Positions 1-7,832 of a stretch of DNA of 40,685 bases are shown here, one piece after another (position 1 is the first letter of the stretch; every line of letters begins with the position of its first letter). This stretch comes from Bifidobacterium thermophilum DSM 20210 (GTDB lineage Bacteria > Actinomycetota > Actinomycetes > Actinomycetales > Bifidobacteriaceae). Where the stretch lies: assembly GCA_000771265.1 (NCBI GenBank), contig JDUB01000022.1, forward strand, positions 1 through 40,685. Direction: 5' to 3'. The notes under the pieces were generated by a model. It was not told the origin of the DNA. It did not search any database and saw nothing but the letters and a program-made list of their open reading frames with translations. The position numbers and the translations under genes are program-made.

Positions 1-60
1 AAACGCTGCCAGGACCGCAAGGAGTTCGAGAAACTCGTCCAATCCCGCGTCGCCTACTGA
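1..60 (+). CDS. C-terminal end of an unidentified plus-strand gene (5' truncated by window edge)
   Basis: Frame 1 is open from the first base and ends with TGA at 58-60. It gives a 19-residue C-terminus, KRCQDRKEFEKLVQSRVAY. Codon use is high-GC with C/G at third positions, as in the neighbouring genes, so this is probably the end of a real protein. I do not recognise the family from so short a tail. It is convergent with fhs across a 1.4 kb non-coding region. Confidence 0.5.
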   Translation, partial: KRCQDRKEFEKLVQSRVAY

Positions 61-160
61 GCCCGGCGGCTGAGCCTCCCGGCGGCGTCCATCCGGTTTC
101 GGCCCCGTCCACACCATGCGGGCGGGGCCGAACCATACCCCGGCACCCCGGACCGCCATC

Positions 161-323
161 GTGCGAGCCAATCCTCACACAGTCACGCCCCGGTCCAGTC
201 AACCCGCCACCCCCATCAGCCCACCCGCCACCGTGCGAACTAATCCTCACACAACCACGGTCAAGCCACACCGGACCGGCAGATCCCGACCGCCAAACCG
301 TCACCGTGCGAGCGCATCCTCAC
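161..323. repeat. Three 72-bp-spaced copies of the TGYGAG-N6-CTCACA dyad
   Basis: Near-identical 19-21 bp cores begin at 161, 233 and 305, exactly 72 bp apart. Each starts GTGCGA and ends ATCCTCACA. A fourth copy starts at 711 (ATGCGAGCGAATCCTCACAC), after the second repeat class. Each core is an imperfect inverted repeat, TGYGAG with CTCACA separated by 6 bp. The DNA between copies is C/A-rich and not clearly conserved. Confidence 0.75.
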
Positions 324-358
324 AAATCGGCGTTCGGAACGATCATCGGGAAATCAGC

Positions 359-666
359 GCATGTCCCCACATACGCAACACGACACAACACCCGGCCAAT
401 CATCGCCGGCCCCGCCAAACCGTCACCACCCGCAAGCCACGGCATACACAACCCAACAGAACCCACCATCAACAGCCCCAACAACACATCCAACCACCGG
501 GCAACGCATGCCCCGGCATACACAACCCAACACATCGGACAAAACCCCGGCCAAGCGCCACCAACCATCATCGCCCGTATCCGCCGGCATACGCAACACA
601 ACACATCAGCCAACAAACCCTGTTACCAAGGCCAGCAACCATCGCGACCCGCATGACACCACATAC
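359..666. repeat. Phased dyad array, locus 1 (five units)
   Basis: Sixteen-base cores lie at 359-374 GCATGTCCCCACATAC, 432-447 GCAAGCCACGGCATAC, 506-521 GCATGCCCCGGCATAC, 577-592 GTATCCGCCGGCATAC and 651-666 GCATGACACCACATAC. Start-to-start distances are 73, 74, 71 and 74 bp. Each core is followed by a partly conserved tract resembling GCAACRCRACACATC. The same unit with the same period and orientation occurs at loci 2 (21271-21433) and 3 (28720-29028). Confidence 0.8.
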
Positions 667-849
667 GCAACGCGACGCATCACATATCCAGTCTTCGCCA
701 ACCCGACGATATGCGAGCGAATCCTCACACAGTCGCCCACCGGTCCCACTGCATCGGACAATGACTTGGGTCGCACCTTGATGACATCCACCCCAGATCC
801 GACTCTGCTTCTGCCGACGATGACGACCGGCTGACCGTCTGTAGAAACT

Positions 850-885
850 TCTGCCGACGCTGAGAGCACTGTCAGCGTCGGCAGA
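850..885. repeat. Perfect 14-bp inverted repeat, 8-nt loop
   Basis: The left arm TCTGCCGACGCTGA (850-863) and right arm TCAGCGTCGGCAGA (872-885) are exact reverse complements around an 8-base loop. No T-run follows on either strand. It could be a bidirectional terminator between convergent genes, an RNA hairpin or a protein site. Related CCGACGCT/AGCGTCGG sequences occur near the other two array loci (21605-21640 and 28583-28600). Confidence 0.7.
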
Positions 886-1454
886 CGGTTACGCAGACAA
901 CACGAGTAGGACGTAGCTTCACTCCCAGTCGGCCAAGGCTGTGGCTTTCGGAGCCATCCGCGCACGGGTGAGACGGTGAACCGCCACGGCTCTTCGGTGA
1001 TTCCAGGCTATTGCCTCGTAATGCGGGAATCGATACCAATCTGCACGGGTGGGCACCAGTCAGGTGTCCGAGTCAGACCGCCGCCGGCCTGGGCAACCAC
1101 TACAATACATAAGAAACCCCGCGCACCAATCGGTACACGGGGTATTCGTCACTCATCAGGGTGTCGGCAGACTGGTTCCGGGGTGTCTGATTCCAGTCCC
1201 GTGTCAAGCAGTGACGCGAACAGGAATCAGATGCAAAGCATGGACTCGATGGCGTAACAGCGGCGCCGTGAGTCAAGCGTCCAACCCGCAGATCGGTTCG
1301 CGGACAACGGGCTCAGCACACCTGATTCAGTCAAGCGATCAGTCCACACACAGCCGACCTACGAACAGCCCGTCCGCAACGTCCACAGACGGCCCGCAAG
1401 CAGACGGACCGTCTACAAACAGCCGACCCGCAAACAACCAGCCCGATCTGAGCG

Positions 1455-2978
1455 TCAGACGATCTTCGGCATCGGCGTGGTCAGCGAGGTGGTCAGATTG
1501 ACCTGCACCAGACCGGCGCCGGCATGCACCTCGACCTTCTTCAGGGTCACGGTACGCTCGTCAGCAGGTGCGGAATCGTTGTCGGTCATGGTGGCCGGAG
1601 ACTTCACAGCAACCAGCGCAAGATCATTCAGACTGAATCCGGCATCAGCGCACAGCTGCTCGGCCGCAGCCAGCGACTCGTCGAAACCGTCGCGCTTGAC
1701 GACACGCTCAGCGGGCACACCGTATGCATTGCCGGCAACCCAACGAATGTCATCAATCAGCGGCATTCCCTTGTGGCTGTCCGGGCTGGCCGGAGCCTTG
1801 CCGTCGCCGACACCCAGCACATCCACGAATGCATCGAGCTGCGGGGCCAGCGCAGCACCGCCGTCACGGAACAGGTTGCCGATGATCGGGTCGCGGAACT
1901 TCAGGTCCTTCGCGGTCGCACGCAGCGAATCAATCTGATCGTCTTCGCCGCTCCACAGGTTGATCAGCGGGAAGGTCGGGATGTTCAAGCCCTCGAGACG
2001 TTGCACATGGAACGGATAACGCCACTGCAAAGCCGGGTCGTCGCGCCAGGTGGTGGCACGGGTGACCACAACCGCGGCGGACGGCCATTGCGCGCCATAC
2101 TCGCGGCAGGCGATATCCAGCCACTTCTGAGCGCCCGCGTCGGCGCCATAACCGGCTTCGACGATGACGACGTCATGCAGCGCGCAGGCGAGTTCGACGG
2201 ACACAAGCGTCGGGATGCCGATGGACACGTTCGCGAACGGACCGCCGTGCACATACACCGGCGAGCCGTTGACCGTCTCGGTGAGGGCCGGCTTGACGGC
2301 ATCGCCCAGAATGCCGGTGATACGCCACAAATCAATGAATTCGCCGAACTTGACCGGCTTGCCGTCCTTCGTGCCGGCGATCATCGCGGCGACACGCTCG
2401 GCGATTTCGTCCAGCGAACGGGAAAGCACAACAATCTGCATGAGTTCGCAGGTCGGGGTGAGCACCACGCGCTCGGCAACGTTGTTCTTGCCTGCGTCGA
2501 CAACAATCTTGCGCAGCGAACGGGACGGAACCTCCGAAACGCGCGGCACGAGCACGGTGTCGAGCTTGCCTTCATCCACGGCCTTCTCTGCGAAGGAGAC
2601 GAGCAGGTTCTGAGCCGCCTCGATCGCGGCCATTTCGCCGCACAGACCCCAATCGATGAGCTCCGGGTGGGTCAGGGATGCCTTGCCGCCGCCGGACGCA
2701 CCGCCCTTGGAACCGGCTGCGGTGATGCCCATGCTCGGCTGGCGCAGCACGGCGGTTGCGTCGATGCCGCGCGCACGCAGCGCATCGATCAGCGCGATGG
2801 TGGTGGTGGTCTTGCCTTCGCCGCGGGATGCCTTCAGTGGCGTGTCAGCGGTGACGAGCACGATTTTGCCATGCTTGCGCGGCGCTTCGGGATGCGCCTT
2901 GAGATAGTCGAGGTAGCCGTACGCATCAATCTTGCGGACCAAGCCGTACTGGCGTGTGTAATCCTCGATACCGGTCAT
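1455..2978 (-). CDS. fhs: Formate--tetrahydrofolate ligase
   Basis: This cytosolic enzyme makes 10-formyl-tetrahydrofolate from formate, THF and ATP, feeding purine and formyl-Met synthesis. The 507-residue protein has the family's P-loop, ASRGEGKTTTT (about residues 50-60), the HGGPFANVS motif (about 244-252) and the EAGYGADAGAQKW segment (about 274-286). It is shorter than the usual ~550-residue enzymes and its P-loop carries R where many have L (PLGEGKTT), so it is a somewhat divergent member. The ATG start has GGAGA upstream at good spacing. It is a single gene, separated from the upstream dipeptidase gene by 328 bp that contain a perfect 20-bp palindrome close to the fhs start. Confidence 0.93.
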   Translation of the reverse strand: MTGIEDYTRQYGLVRKIDAYGYLDYLKAHPEAPRKHGKIVLVTADTPLKASRGEGKTTTTIALIDALRARGIDATAVLRQPSMGITAAGSKGGASGGGKASLTHPELIDWGLCGEMAAIEAAQNLLVSFAEKAVDEGKLDTVLVPRVSEVPSRSLRKIVVDAGKNNVAERVVLTPTCELMQIVVLSRSLDEIAERVAAMIAGTKDGKPVKFGEFIDLWRITGILGDAVKPALTETVNGSPVYVHGGPFANVSIGIPTLVSVELACALHDVVIVEAGYGADAGAQKWLDIACREYGAQWPSAAVVVTRATTWRDDPALQWRYPFHVQRLEGLNIPTFPLINLWSGEDDQIDSLRATAKDLKFRDPIIGNLFRDGGAALAPQLDAFVDVLGVGDGKAPASPDSHKGMPLIDDIRWVAGNAYGVPAERVVKRDGFDESLAAAEQLCADAGFSLNDLALVAVKSPATMTDNDSAPADERTVTLKKVEVHAGAGLVQVNLTTSLTTPMPKIV

Positions 2979-3306
2979 GGGGTCTCCTTACCTGTCGGTG
3001 ATACTGCACCGTCGGCGGCCGCCGACGGCAAGTCTGGTCGGGCAAGTCCACACTGTAGACGCGCTGCTACAGCCACAAGCAAGAAACCATGCGCAAGCCC
3101 GCGTTGCGCACGTCTTCACTATAATCGATGGCCCTGTCAGCAACGCCGGGTTGTCCGGAAAACAGACAGCGCTTATAGCGAACAGGCAGATACGGAAAAC
3201 CCGCGTGTCGGGGCGTGGTCATGTCTACGCCACAGACACGCGGGCTGGCTGACGCAGCCGGGAAACCACGGCATTTCCGCGGCATGGCCACGGCAGCAAC
3301 CGTAGG
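2979..3306. other. Intergenic region between the dipeptidase gene and fhs
   Basis: This 328-bp gap between two minus-strand genes must hold the end of the dipeptidase transcript and the fhs promoter. A perfect 20-bp palindrome lies at 3009-3028. A short hairpin, GGCTG-acg-CAGCC, lies at 3247-3259, downstream of the dipeptidase stop. I see no convincing gene and no clear -35/-10 pair. Confidence 0.5.
3009..3028. promoter_or_regulatory. Perfect 20-bp palindrome upstream of fhs
   Basis: The two half-sites CCGTCGGCGG and CCGCCGACGG are exact reverse complements with no spacer. The site ends 31 bp upstream of the fhs ATG. The position fits an operator or a 5'-leader hairpin of fhs. The regulator is unknown. 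Confidence 0.5.
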
Positions 3307-4920
3307 TCAGTTGTCGGAACGGTTGAACCCGTTCTTCATCTTCATGCTGGTGATGTACAGCACAGTGTCGAGCAGCTTGTCGGTCTCTTCCTTAATCTGG
3401 TCGGCCATGGTCTGGTTCGCGGCGGCGAGCACGTCGCGCACCTCCTGATCGCGCACAACCTCAATGATCTGGTCGGGCTCGAGCGGCTCCACATCGCCAT
3501 CGAGATTGTCCGCTTCGAACTCGTCCTCCAGCTGCCTGGCCTTCGCCTCGTTCTCACCGCCGAGACGGGACACCTGCTCGTCGGTCGCGGCGATCAGACG
3601 GTGGGCCATGCCGCCGGTCTTCTCCTGATAGCGTTCCACCGCGTTTGCAGTGTCGGAGAACGCCGCGTCGCACAGCGCCGCGATAATGCGATTCTCCCAG
3701 TAGAAGTTCTCGGAAGTCACGCGGGTAGTCGTGTCCTCGAAGTACTTCGGGGTCGTATCCACGTTCGGGAAGAACGGGACCAGCGTGTTGAACGGGTTGG
3801 AGCCATAGGCAATCCACTGGATTGCGCGGTTGGACTGCGGACGGTACGGACGGATCTGCATGACCGACAGCTGGCTCTGACGGTTGATGCCAATCGTGCG
3901 GTACATATGCCGGGTGTGTTCGTCGCCCAGATGCCCGTACGGATCGAACGGCGTGCCCTGATAATGCGAGCTGAGCACGTATTTCACGTCCTCGATGGTG
4001 ATCTTGCGCTCCGGCTGGCGAGCCCACGGGATGTCGTTGCTTTCCGGCGTATGGTCCGCGTCCTTGCCGTCCCACACCTCGTCATACGGGTTGAGGAAAC
4101 GCTGCATGTACCATGCGCGCGGCGTGTTGTACACGTGGTCGGAATCCGAATGGGATCCGAACGCGTCACGCGGGTTGAACGGCGAGGTCGATTCGACAGC
4201 GAGGTCGAGATGGTTGTGCTCGATGAACTCGGCAAGATCGGCGGAGCACATATGGCTCTCCTGATCTTCCAAAGCGTCGTCCAGATCGAACTCGTCAATG
4301 CCCAGCTGGTTCGGCATGGTCACATACGCCTCATCAGGCACGCGCTTGGCGATCCAGTGATGACCGCCGACCGTTTCCAGCCACCAGATCTCATGAGAAT
4401 CGGAGAAGGCGACGCCGTTCATCTCGTATGTGCCAAACTGCTCAAGCAGCGAGCCGAGACGCTTCACACCTTCGCGAGCGGTTTTGATGTACGGCAGAAC
4501 AAGGGTCAGGAAATCTTCCTCACCGATGCCGCCAGGGGTTTCAGGCTCGTAGCCGTCCTCACCGGGCTTGCCTTTGGCCGGGGTGAGTTCGACGAATGGG
4601 TCGGCGCCGAGCACGCGTTCGTTGGTGGTCAGCGTTTCGGTGGCGCTCATCGCCACGTTCGCCTCGTTGACGCCCGCTTCGCCCCAGATACCTTCCTTGG
4701 TGTCGGCGTTCGGCACGGCTGTGTATTGCAACGGATTGTCCGGAAGATCGACTTCGACGTGGCTGAGCACGCTGCGGTAATGCCGCGGCTGTTCGCTCGG
4801 GCGAACGACGATGAAACGTTTCGGATTGAATTCGCCGTTGGCGGAATCCTCGTTACGGGCGATGATGGTCGAGCCGTCATAGCTCGCGTCCTTACCTACC
4901 AAAATCGTGGTGCAGGCCAT
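3307..4920 (-). CDS. pepD: C69-family dipeptidase (PepD-like)
   Basis: This is a peptidase family C69 dipeptidase, an Ntn hydrolase with an N-terminal cysteine nucleophile, used for cleaving small peptides. The protein begins [18 protein letters not shown] and continues [18 protein letters not shown]. The Cys at position 3 and the ARNED motif are typical of the family. The frame is open 26 codons further upstream, but that extension is Arg/Lys-rich and would bury the nucleophile. The chosen ATG at 4920 has AAGGAA about 7 bp upstream. At 537 residues it has the usual family length, and there is no signal peptide, so it is likely cytoplasmic. It stands alone between fhs and the YbhB-like gene. 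Confidence 0.9.
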   Translation of the reverse strand: MACTTILVGKDASYDGSTIIARNEDSANGEFNPKRFIVVRPSEQPRHYRSVLSHVEVDLPDNPLQYTAVPNADTKEGIWGEAGVNEANVAMSATETLTTNERVLGADPFVELTPAKGKPGEDGYEPETPGGIGEEDFLTLVLPYIKTAREGVKRLGSLLEQFGTYEMNGVAFSDSHEIWWLETVGGHHWIAKRVPDEAYVTMPNQLGIDEFDLDDALEDQESHMCSADLAEFIEHNHLDLAVESTSPFNPRDAFGSHSDSDHVYNTPRAWYMQRFLNPYDEVWDGKDADHTPESNDIPWARQPERKITIEDVKYVLSSHYQGTPFDPYGHLGDEHTRHMYRTIGINRQSQLSVMQIRPYRPQSNRAIQWIAYGSNPFNTLVPFFPNVDTTPKYFEDTTTRVTSENFYWENRIIAALCDAAFSDTANAVERYQEKTGGMAHRLIAATDEQVSRLGGENEAKARQLEDEFEADNLDGDVEPLEPDQIIEVVRDQEVRDVLAAANQTMADQIKEETDKLLDTVLYITSMKMKNGFNRSDN

Positions 4921-5016
4921 GGTGTTCCTTTCAGTTTTGCCGAATTTCCAAGCCTTCGCGCGTATCCGTCGGTCTAGCCACGAATGGGTTCGCGGCATCC
5001 GACGTGGGAATCACGC

Positions 5017-5059
5017 GATTGAACCGAATGGAACCGGATTGAACCGGTTGCATCGATTG
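5017..5059. repeat. Short direct repeats upstream of the dipeptidase gene
   Basis: GATTGAACCG occurs at 5017-5026 and again at 5037-5046, 20 bp apart (about two helical turns), with a related GGAACCG between. The next bases contain GGTTGCATCGATTGCATC, with a repeated TTGCATC. The cluster sits about 100-140 bp upstream of the dipeptidase ATG and could bind a regulator. Confidence 0.45.
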
Positions 5060-5151
5060 CATCTGTTAAGCGCATTGTGTCACGCGGACCATACGACAGG
5101 CGATGGCGTCAAAAGCGCCAGATCCGCCGGGGCGCAAGACAGGCCGGTCGC

Positions 5152-5703
5152 TCAGGCGCGGCCGGTGAAGAAAGTGGCCCCCTGATCAACCAGGCTGTCC
5201 GCCTTGCGCAGGTCGTGCAGCATCTCATTGAACCAGAATCCCTGATTCAGCCCAGGCAGCTCCTTGCGGGAGGCCCACACCTGCAGCAGGTAGTCATGGT
5301 CCTTGTCTGGCGGCTGCGGGCCGTTGTAACGCATGATCACCGCGGGGTTCGTCGCGCCGACAAACTTGCTGGCCGCCGACGTACGCCCCTGCACTGCCTC
5401 GGGAATCATCGAAGGCAGGGAGCGGGAGAAATCAGCCGGGATCTGCAGGGCATGCGAATCGTTGAAATCAAACATGAGCGCGTCAACCGGCACGTTGGCG
5501 ACCGCCCAGTGGATCCATTCGAAACCACACACAGGAATGGAGTCCGGATCGGACAATTCCCAATGCAGGAACATCGCGTCAGGTGCGAGGTCGTCGATAT
5601 AGAAGGGGAAGGAGACAACAGGCGTGCCATCCACGCGGTTCTCAGCGGGCGCACGCTTGGCGAACTCATCGGGCACAACGGTAAAATCAGCGGAAATTCT
5701 CAT
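5152..5703 (-). CDS. YbhB/YbcL family Raf-kinase-inhibitor-like protein (PEBP fold)
   Basis: A phosphatidylethanolamine-binding-protein-like cytoplasmic protein whose bacterial biochemical role is not defined. Visible family features are the ligand-pocket stretch LHWELSDPDSIPVCGFEWIHWAVANVP, the NPAVIMRYNGPQPPDKDHDYLLQVWA segment (family pattern YxGPxPPxxxHxYxFxVYA) and a C-terminal helix. At 183 residues it has normal length. I chose the ATG at 5703 (MRISADFTVV), which has a weak GAAG upstream. An ATG six codons earlier (5721) has no ribosome binding site. Three GTSTAGGAACCG repeats lie 70-120 bp upstream. Confidence 0.85.
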   Translation of the reverse strand: MRISADFTVVPDEFAKRAPAENRVDGTPVVSFPFYIDDLAPDAMFLHWELSDPDSIPVCGFEWIHWAVANVPVDALMFDFNDSHALQIPADFSRSLPSMIPEAVQGRTSAASKFVGATNPAVIMRYNGPQPPDKDHDYLLQVWASRKELPGLNQGFWFNEMLHDLRKADSLVDQGATFFTGRA

Positions 5704-5775
5704 GTCTTCAGTATCGCGCATCGTGATGACGTGCGTGCAACCGCAGCAGGCCCAAATACGACGACGGGCCGGCCC

Positions 5776-5820
5776 GTGTAGGAACCGACCCGAAACCGTC
5801 TAGGAACCGTCTAGGAACCG
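5776..5820. repeat. Three copies of GTSTAGGAACCG upstream of the YbhB-like gene
   Basis: Copies start at 5776, 5798 and 5809, with spacings of 22 and 11 bp, close to whole helical turns. They lie between the ptsI terminator and the YbhB-like start, so they are candidate operator repeats for that gene. Confidence 0.5.
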
Positions 5821-5857
5821 ACTCATCGGCGATGCCCTATTGCCCGGTGTAGCGCCT

Positions 5858-5894
5858 GATGCGCCAAGCCTGATTTCATCGGGCTCGGCGCATC
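5858..5894 (-). terminator. Probable ptsI terminator hairpin
   Basis: GATGCGCC (5858-5865) pairs with GGCGCATC (5887-5894), and the inner AGCC and GGCT bases extend the stem. It lies 12 bp beyond the ptsI stop on the minus strand. There is no clear T-run. Confidence 0.55.
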
Positions 5895-5905
5895 GGGCTG
5901 AAGCG

Positions 5906-7555
5906 TCACTCCGCCGGCTTGTAGAAATCACCGTTGAGTGCCGCGGCAGCCTTTTCTTTGGCCTCCTCGAAGGTGACGGAGGCGAGCTGAGCGCGCACAT
6001 CGTCCAGTGCGACCGGGGTCATGGACAGCGAGTTGACACCGATGCCGGCGAGCACGACCGCCAGATCCGGGTCGGCCGCGGCCTCGCCGCACACGCCCAC
6101 CGGCATGCCGTTCGCGTTGCCCGCGTCGGCGATCAGCTTGATGGCGCGCAACACCGCCGGATGCCATGCGGTCTGATAGTGGGCCACAGAACCGAGCGTA
6201 CGGTCGGCGGCCAGCGTGTACTGGGTCAGGTCGTTCGTACCGATTGACACGAAATCGGCGACTTGGGCGACTTTGTCGGCCATCAGGGCGATCGACGGGA
6301 CTTCGGCCATGACACCGACCTTCTTCAGGCCCTTGGACTTGCCAAGCTTGACGAAGTAGTCGGCCTCCCACTGGTCGGCGACCATCGGGACCATCACCCA
6401 CAAATCGGCGTTGGTCTGGGCGTCGGCGCGGGCGATCGCCTCGAGCTGGTCCTCAAGGACCTTCTTGTGCACACGAAGCGTGCGCAAGCCGCGCAGGCCG
6501 AGCGCCGGGTTCGGCTCATCCTCAGGGGTCAGGAACGGCAGCGGTTTGTCCGCGCCGGCATCCAGCATACGGATCACAACCTTCTTGCCCGGGAAGCGGC
6601 TGAGCAGCTTGGCGTACGCCTCGGTTTGCTCTTCGACGCTCGGCGGCTCCTCGTTGCCGAGGAACAGGAATTCAGTGCGGAACAGGCCGACGCCTTCGGC
6701 GCCGTATTCGAGTGCCGGGTCGGCATCCTCCGGCTTACCGACATTGGCGAGCAATGGGATGAGATGGCCGTCCTTGGTCTGCCCGGGCTTGCCGCGCAGC
6801 TCCTTGGCCTTGGCAGCGTTCGCCTTCGCCTCGTGCGCTTCGGCAATCTCCTCGTCGCTCGGGTCGATGATGACGGTGTTCTTCGCGGCGTTGACCACGA
6901 CGGTCTGCCCGTCCTTGATGTCATCTGCGCCTTGAGCAGACACCACGGCCACGATGCCGCGGGCACGCGCCAGAATGGCGGTGTGGCTGGTCGGACCGCC
7001 CTGGCTGGTGACGATGGCAAGGGTCTTGTCCAAGTCAAGCACAGCGGTGTCAGCCGGGGACAGGTCCTCAGCCACAAGTACGAACGGCGTGTCGCTCTGG
7101 GGCACACCCGGAGCCGGCAGACCCATAAGATCCGCGATCACACGCTGGCCGACATCATGCAGGTCGGCCGCGCGTTCCGCCTGGTAGCCGCCGATGGCCT
7201 TGAACATCTCCTCAACCTGGCCGAAACCTTCCAATACCGCGCGTTCTGCGGTCTTACCGCCGATGATGAGATTCTTGATTGATTCGGCCAACGACGGGTC
7301 GGAGGCGAACATGGCAATCGCTTGCAGAATCGGGGCGGCTTTCTTGGTGGCCTCATCGCCGTTCGCGGCTTCTTCGGCACGGCGATTGAGATCGGCGTTG
7401 ACGGTATTGAGCGCCTTCATCGCGCGATCGATTTCATCTTCGGCGCTCACACTTGCGTTCCTCGGCGTGTCCGCCGGTTCGGGAAGCGGGGCTGCCATAC
7501 GGATAACAGGACCGACAGCGACGCCGCGACCGATTCCAACACCAGTGATGACCAT
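5906..7555 (-). CDS. ptsI: PTS enzyme I (phosphoenolpyruvate-protein phosphotransferase)
   Basis: Enzyme I takes phosphate from PEP onto a histidine and passes it to HPr, driving PTS sugar uptake; it is cytosolic. The 549-residue protein has the N-terminal GVGIGRGVAVGPV motif, the phospho-histidine signature GGPTSHTAILAR (His about 191), and C-terminal PEP-binding segments including GLFRTEFLF, MAEVPSIALMADKVAQ, SIGTNDLTQYTLAADR and the VCGEAA cysteine. Length and order are normal. The ATG start has AAGGAG about 7 bp upstream. It is transcribed away from ptsH rather than forming a ptsHI operon; the two share a 277-bp divergent promoter region. Confidence 0.96.
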   Translation of the reverse strand: MVITGVGIGRGVAVGPVIRMAAPLPEPADTPRNASVSAEDEIDRAMKALNTVNADLNRRAEEAANGDEATKKAAPILQAIAMFASDPSLAESIKNLIIGGKTAERAVLEGFGQVEEMFKAIGGYQAERAADLHDVGQRVIADLMGLPAPGVPQSDTPFVLVAEDLSPADTAVLDLDKTLAIVTSQGGPTSHTAILARARGIVAVVSAQGADDIKDGQTVVVNAAKNTVIIDPSDEEIAEAHEAKANAAKAKELRGKPGQTKDGHLIPLLANVGKPEDADPALEYGAEGVGLFRTEFLFLGNEEPPSVEEQTEAYAKLLSRFPGKKVVIRMLDAGADKPLPFLTPEDEPNPALGLRGLRTLRVHKKVLEDQLEAIARADAQTNADLWVMVPMVADQWEADYFVKLGKSKGLKKVGVMAEVPSIALMADKVAQVADFVSIGTNDLTQYTLAADRTLGSVAHYQTAWHPAVLRAIKLIADAGNANGMPVGVCGEAAADPDLAVVLAGIGVNSLSMTPVALDDVRAQLASVTFEEAKEKAAAALNGDFYKPAE

Positions 7556-7681
7556 GGGGACTCCTTCTGTATCGCCGGCGTCCGCCGGCGGAAATCGTAT
7601 GGGAGACGCTCACACCATCGCAGGCGTCTCTTTTCTGCAATACATAACTATATATCAGAAATCCGTGACGCAACGCCGGTA

Positions 7682-7716
7682 AACGTTTTCTATTTTTCAG
7701 AAAAACGTGATACGAT
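7682..7716 (+). promoter_or_regulatory. Putative ptsH promoter with an embedded inverted repeat
   Basis: ACGTTTTCT (7683-7691) and AGAAAAACGT (7699-7708) form an imperfect inverted repeat. Just downstream, TGATACGAT reads as an extended -10 (TACGAT at 7711-7716). A dyad overlapping the -35 to -10 interval is the usual place for a repressor site. It lies between the divergent ptsI and ptsH genes, so it might control both. The -35 is not clear. Confidence 0.45.
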
Positions 7717-7770
7717 TATCGCCAGAACGCTACAGCCAAGGTTGTGGCGTGCAGCGGGTGCGATGAGCAT

Positions 7771-7818
7771 CCGCATGATATACCGCATGACATACCGCAT
7801 GACATACCGCATGACGCA
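7771..7818 (+). repeat. Four tandem 12-bp repeats in the ptsH leader
   Basis: Copies at 7771 (CCGCATGATATA), 7783 and 7795 (CCGCATGACATA) and 7807 (CCGCATGACGCA) are head-to-tail without gaps. The array runs straight into the ribosome binding site (AAAGGAG, 7818-7824) of ptsH. Copy-number change by slippage would alter the leader just upstream of translation initiation. Confidence 0.85.
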
Positions 7819-7832
7819 AAGGAGTGTTTCAC

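Larger units (their letters stand above)
61..1454. other. 1.4 kb non-coding region with phased dyad arrays and C/A-rich strand bias
   Basis: The region lies between a plus-strand gene end and the fhs stop, i.e. between convergent genes. About 116-780 is very rich in C and A on the plus strand and poor in G and T; 1260-1454 has the same bias. The open frames here are low-complexity (Pro/Thr/His/Arg), overlap each other and lack good ribosome binding sites, so I do not call genes. It contains two classes of ~72-74 bp-spaced dyads (161-729) and a perfect 14-bp hairpin at 850-885, listed separately. 900-1260 shows no recognisable structure. Confidence 0.6.

Noticed and set aside
359..666. CRISPR array at the 73-bp repeat loci
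   Set aside because: The period is compatible, but repeats are only short dyads with several mismatches, the intervening DNA is itself related between units, and no cas gene is seen in the window.
162..729. CRP/FNR binding sites (TGTGA-N6-TCACA)
   Set aside because: The second dyad resembles it, but the half-sites are TGYGAG and CTCACA with N6 between them, i.e. N8 between TGCGA and TCACA. The classic spacing does not fit.
116..781. 221-codon plus-strand frame in the C/A-rich region
   Set aside because: Low-complexity Pro/Thr/His/Arg, several overlapping alternative frames, no ribosome binding site, and it spans the repeat arrays whose 72-74 bp period is not a multiple of three.
1524..3305. 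Long plus-strand frame opposite fhs (593 codons)
   Set aside because: Antisense shadow of fhs arising from high-GC codon use; no domain features or ribosome binding site.
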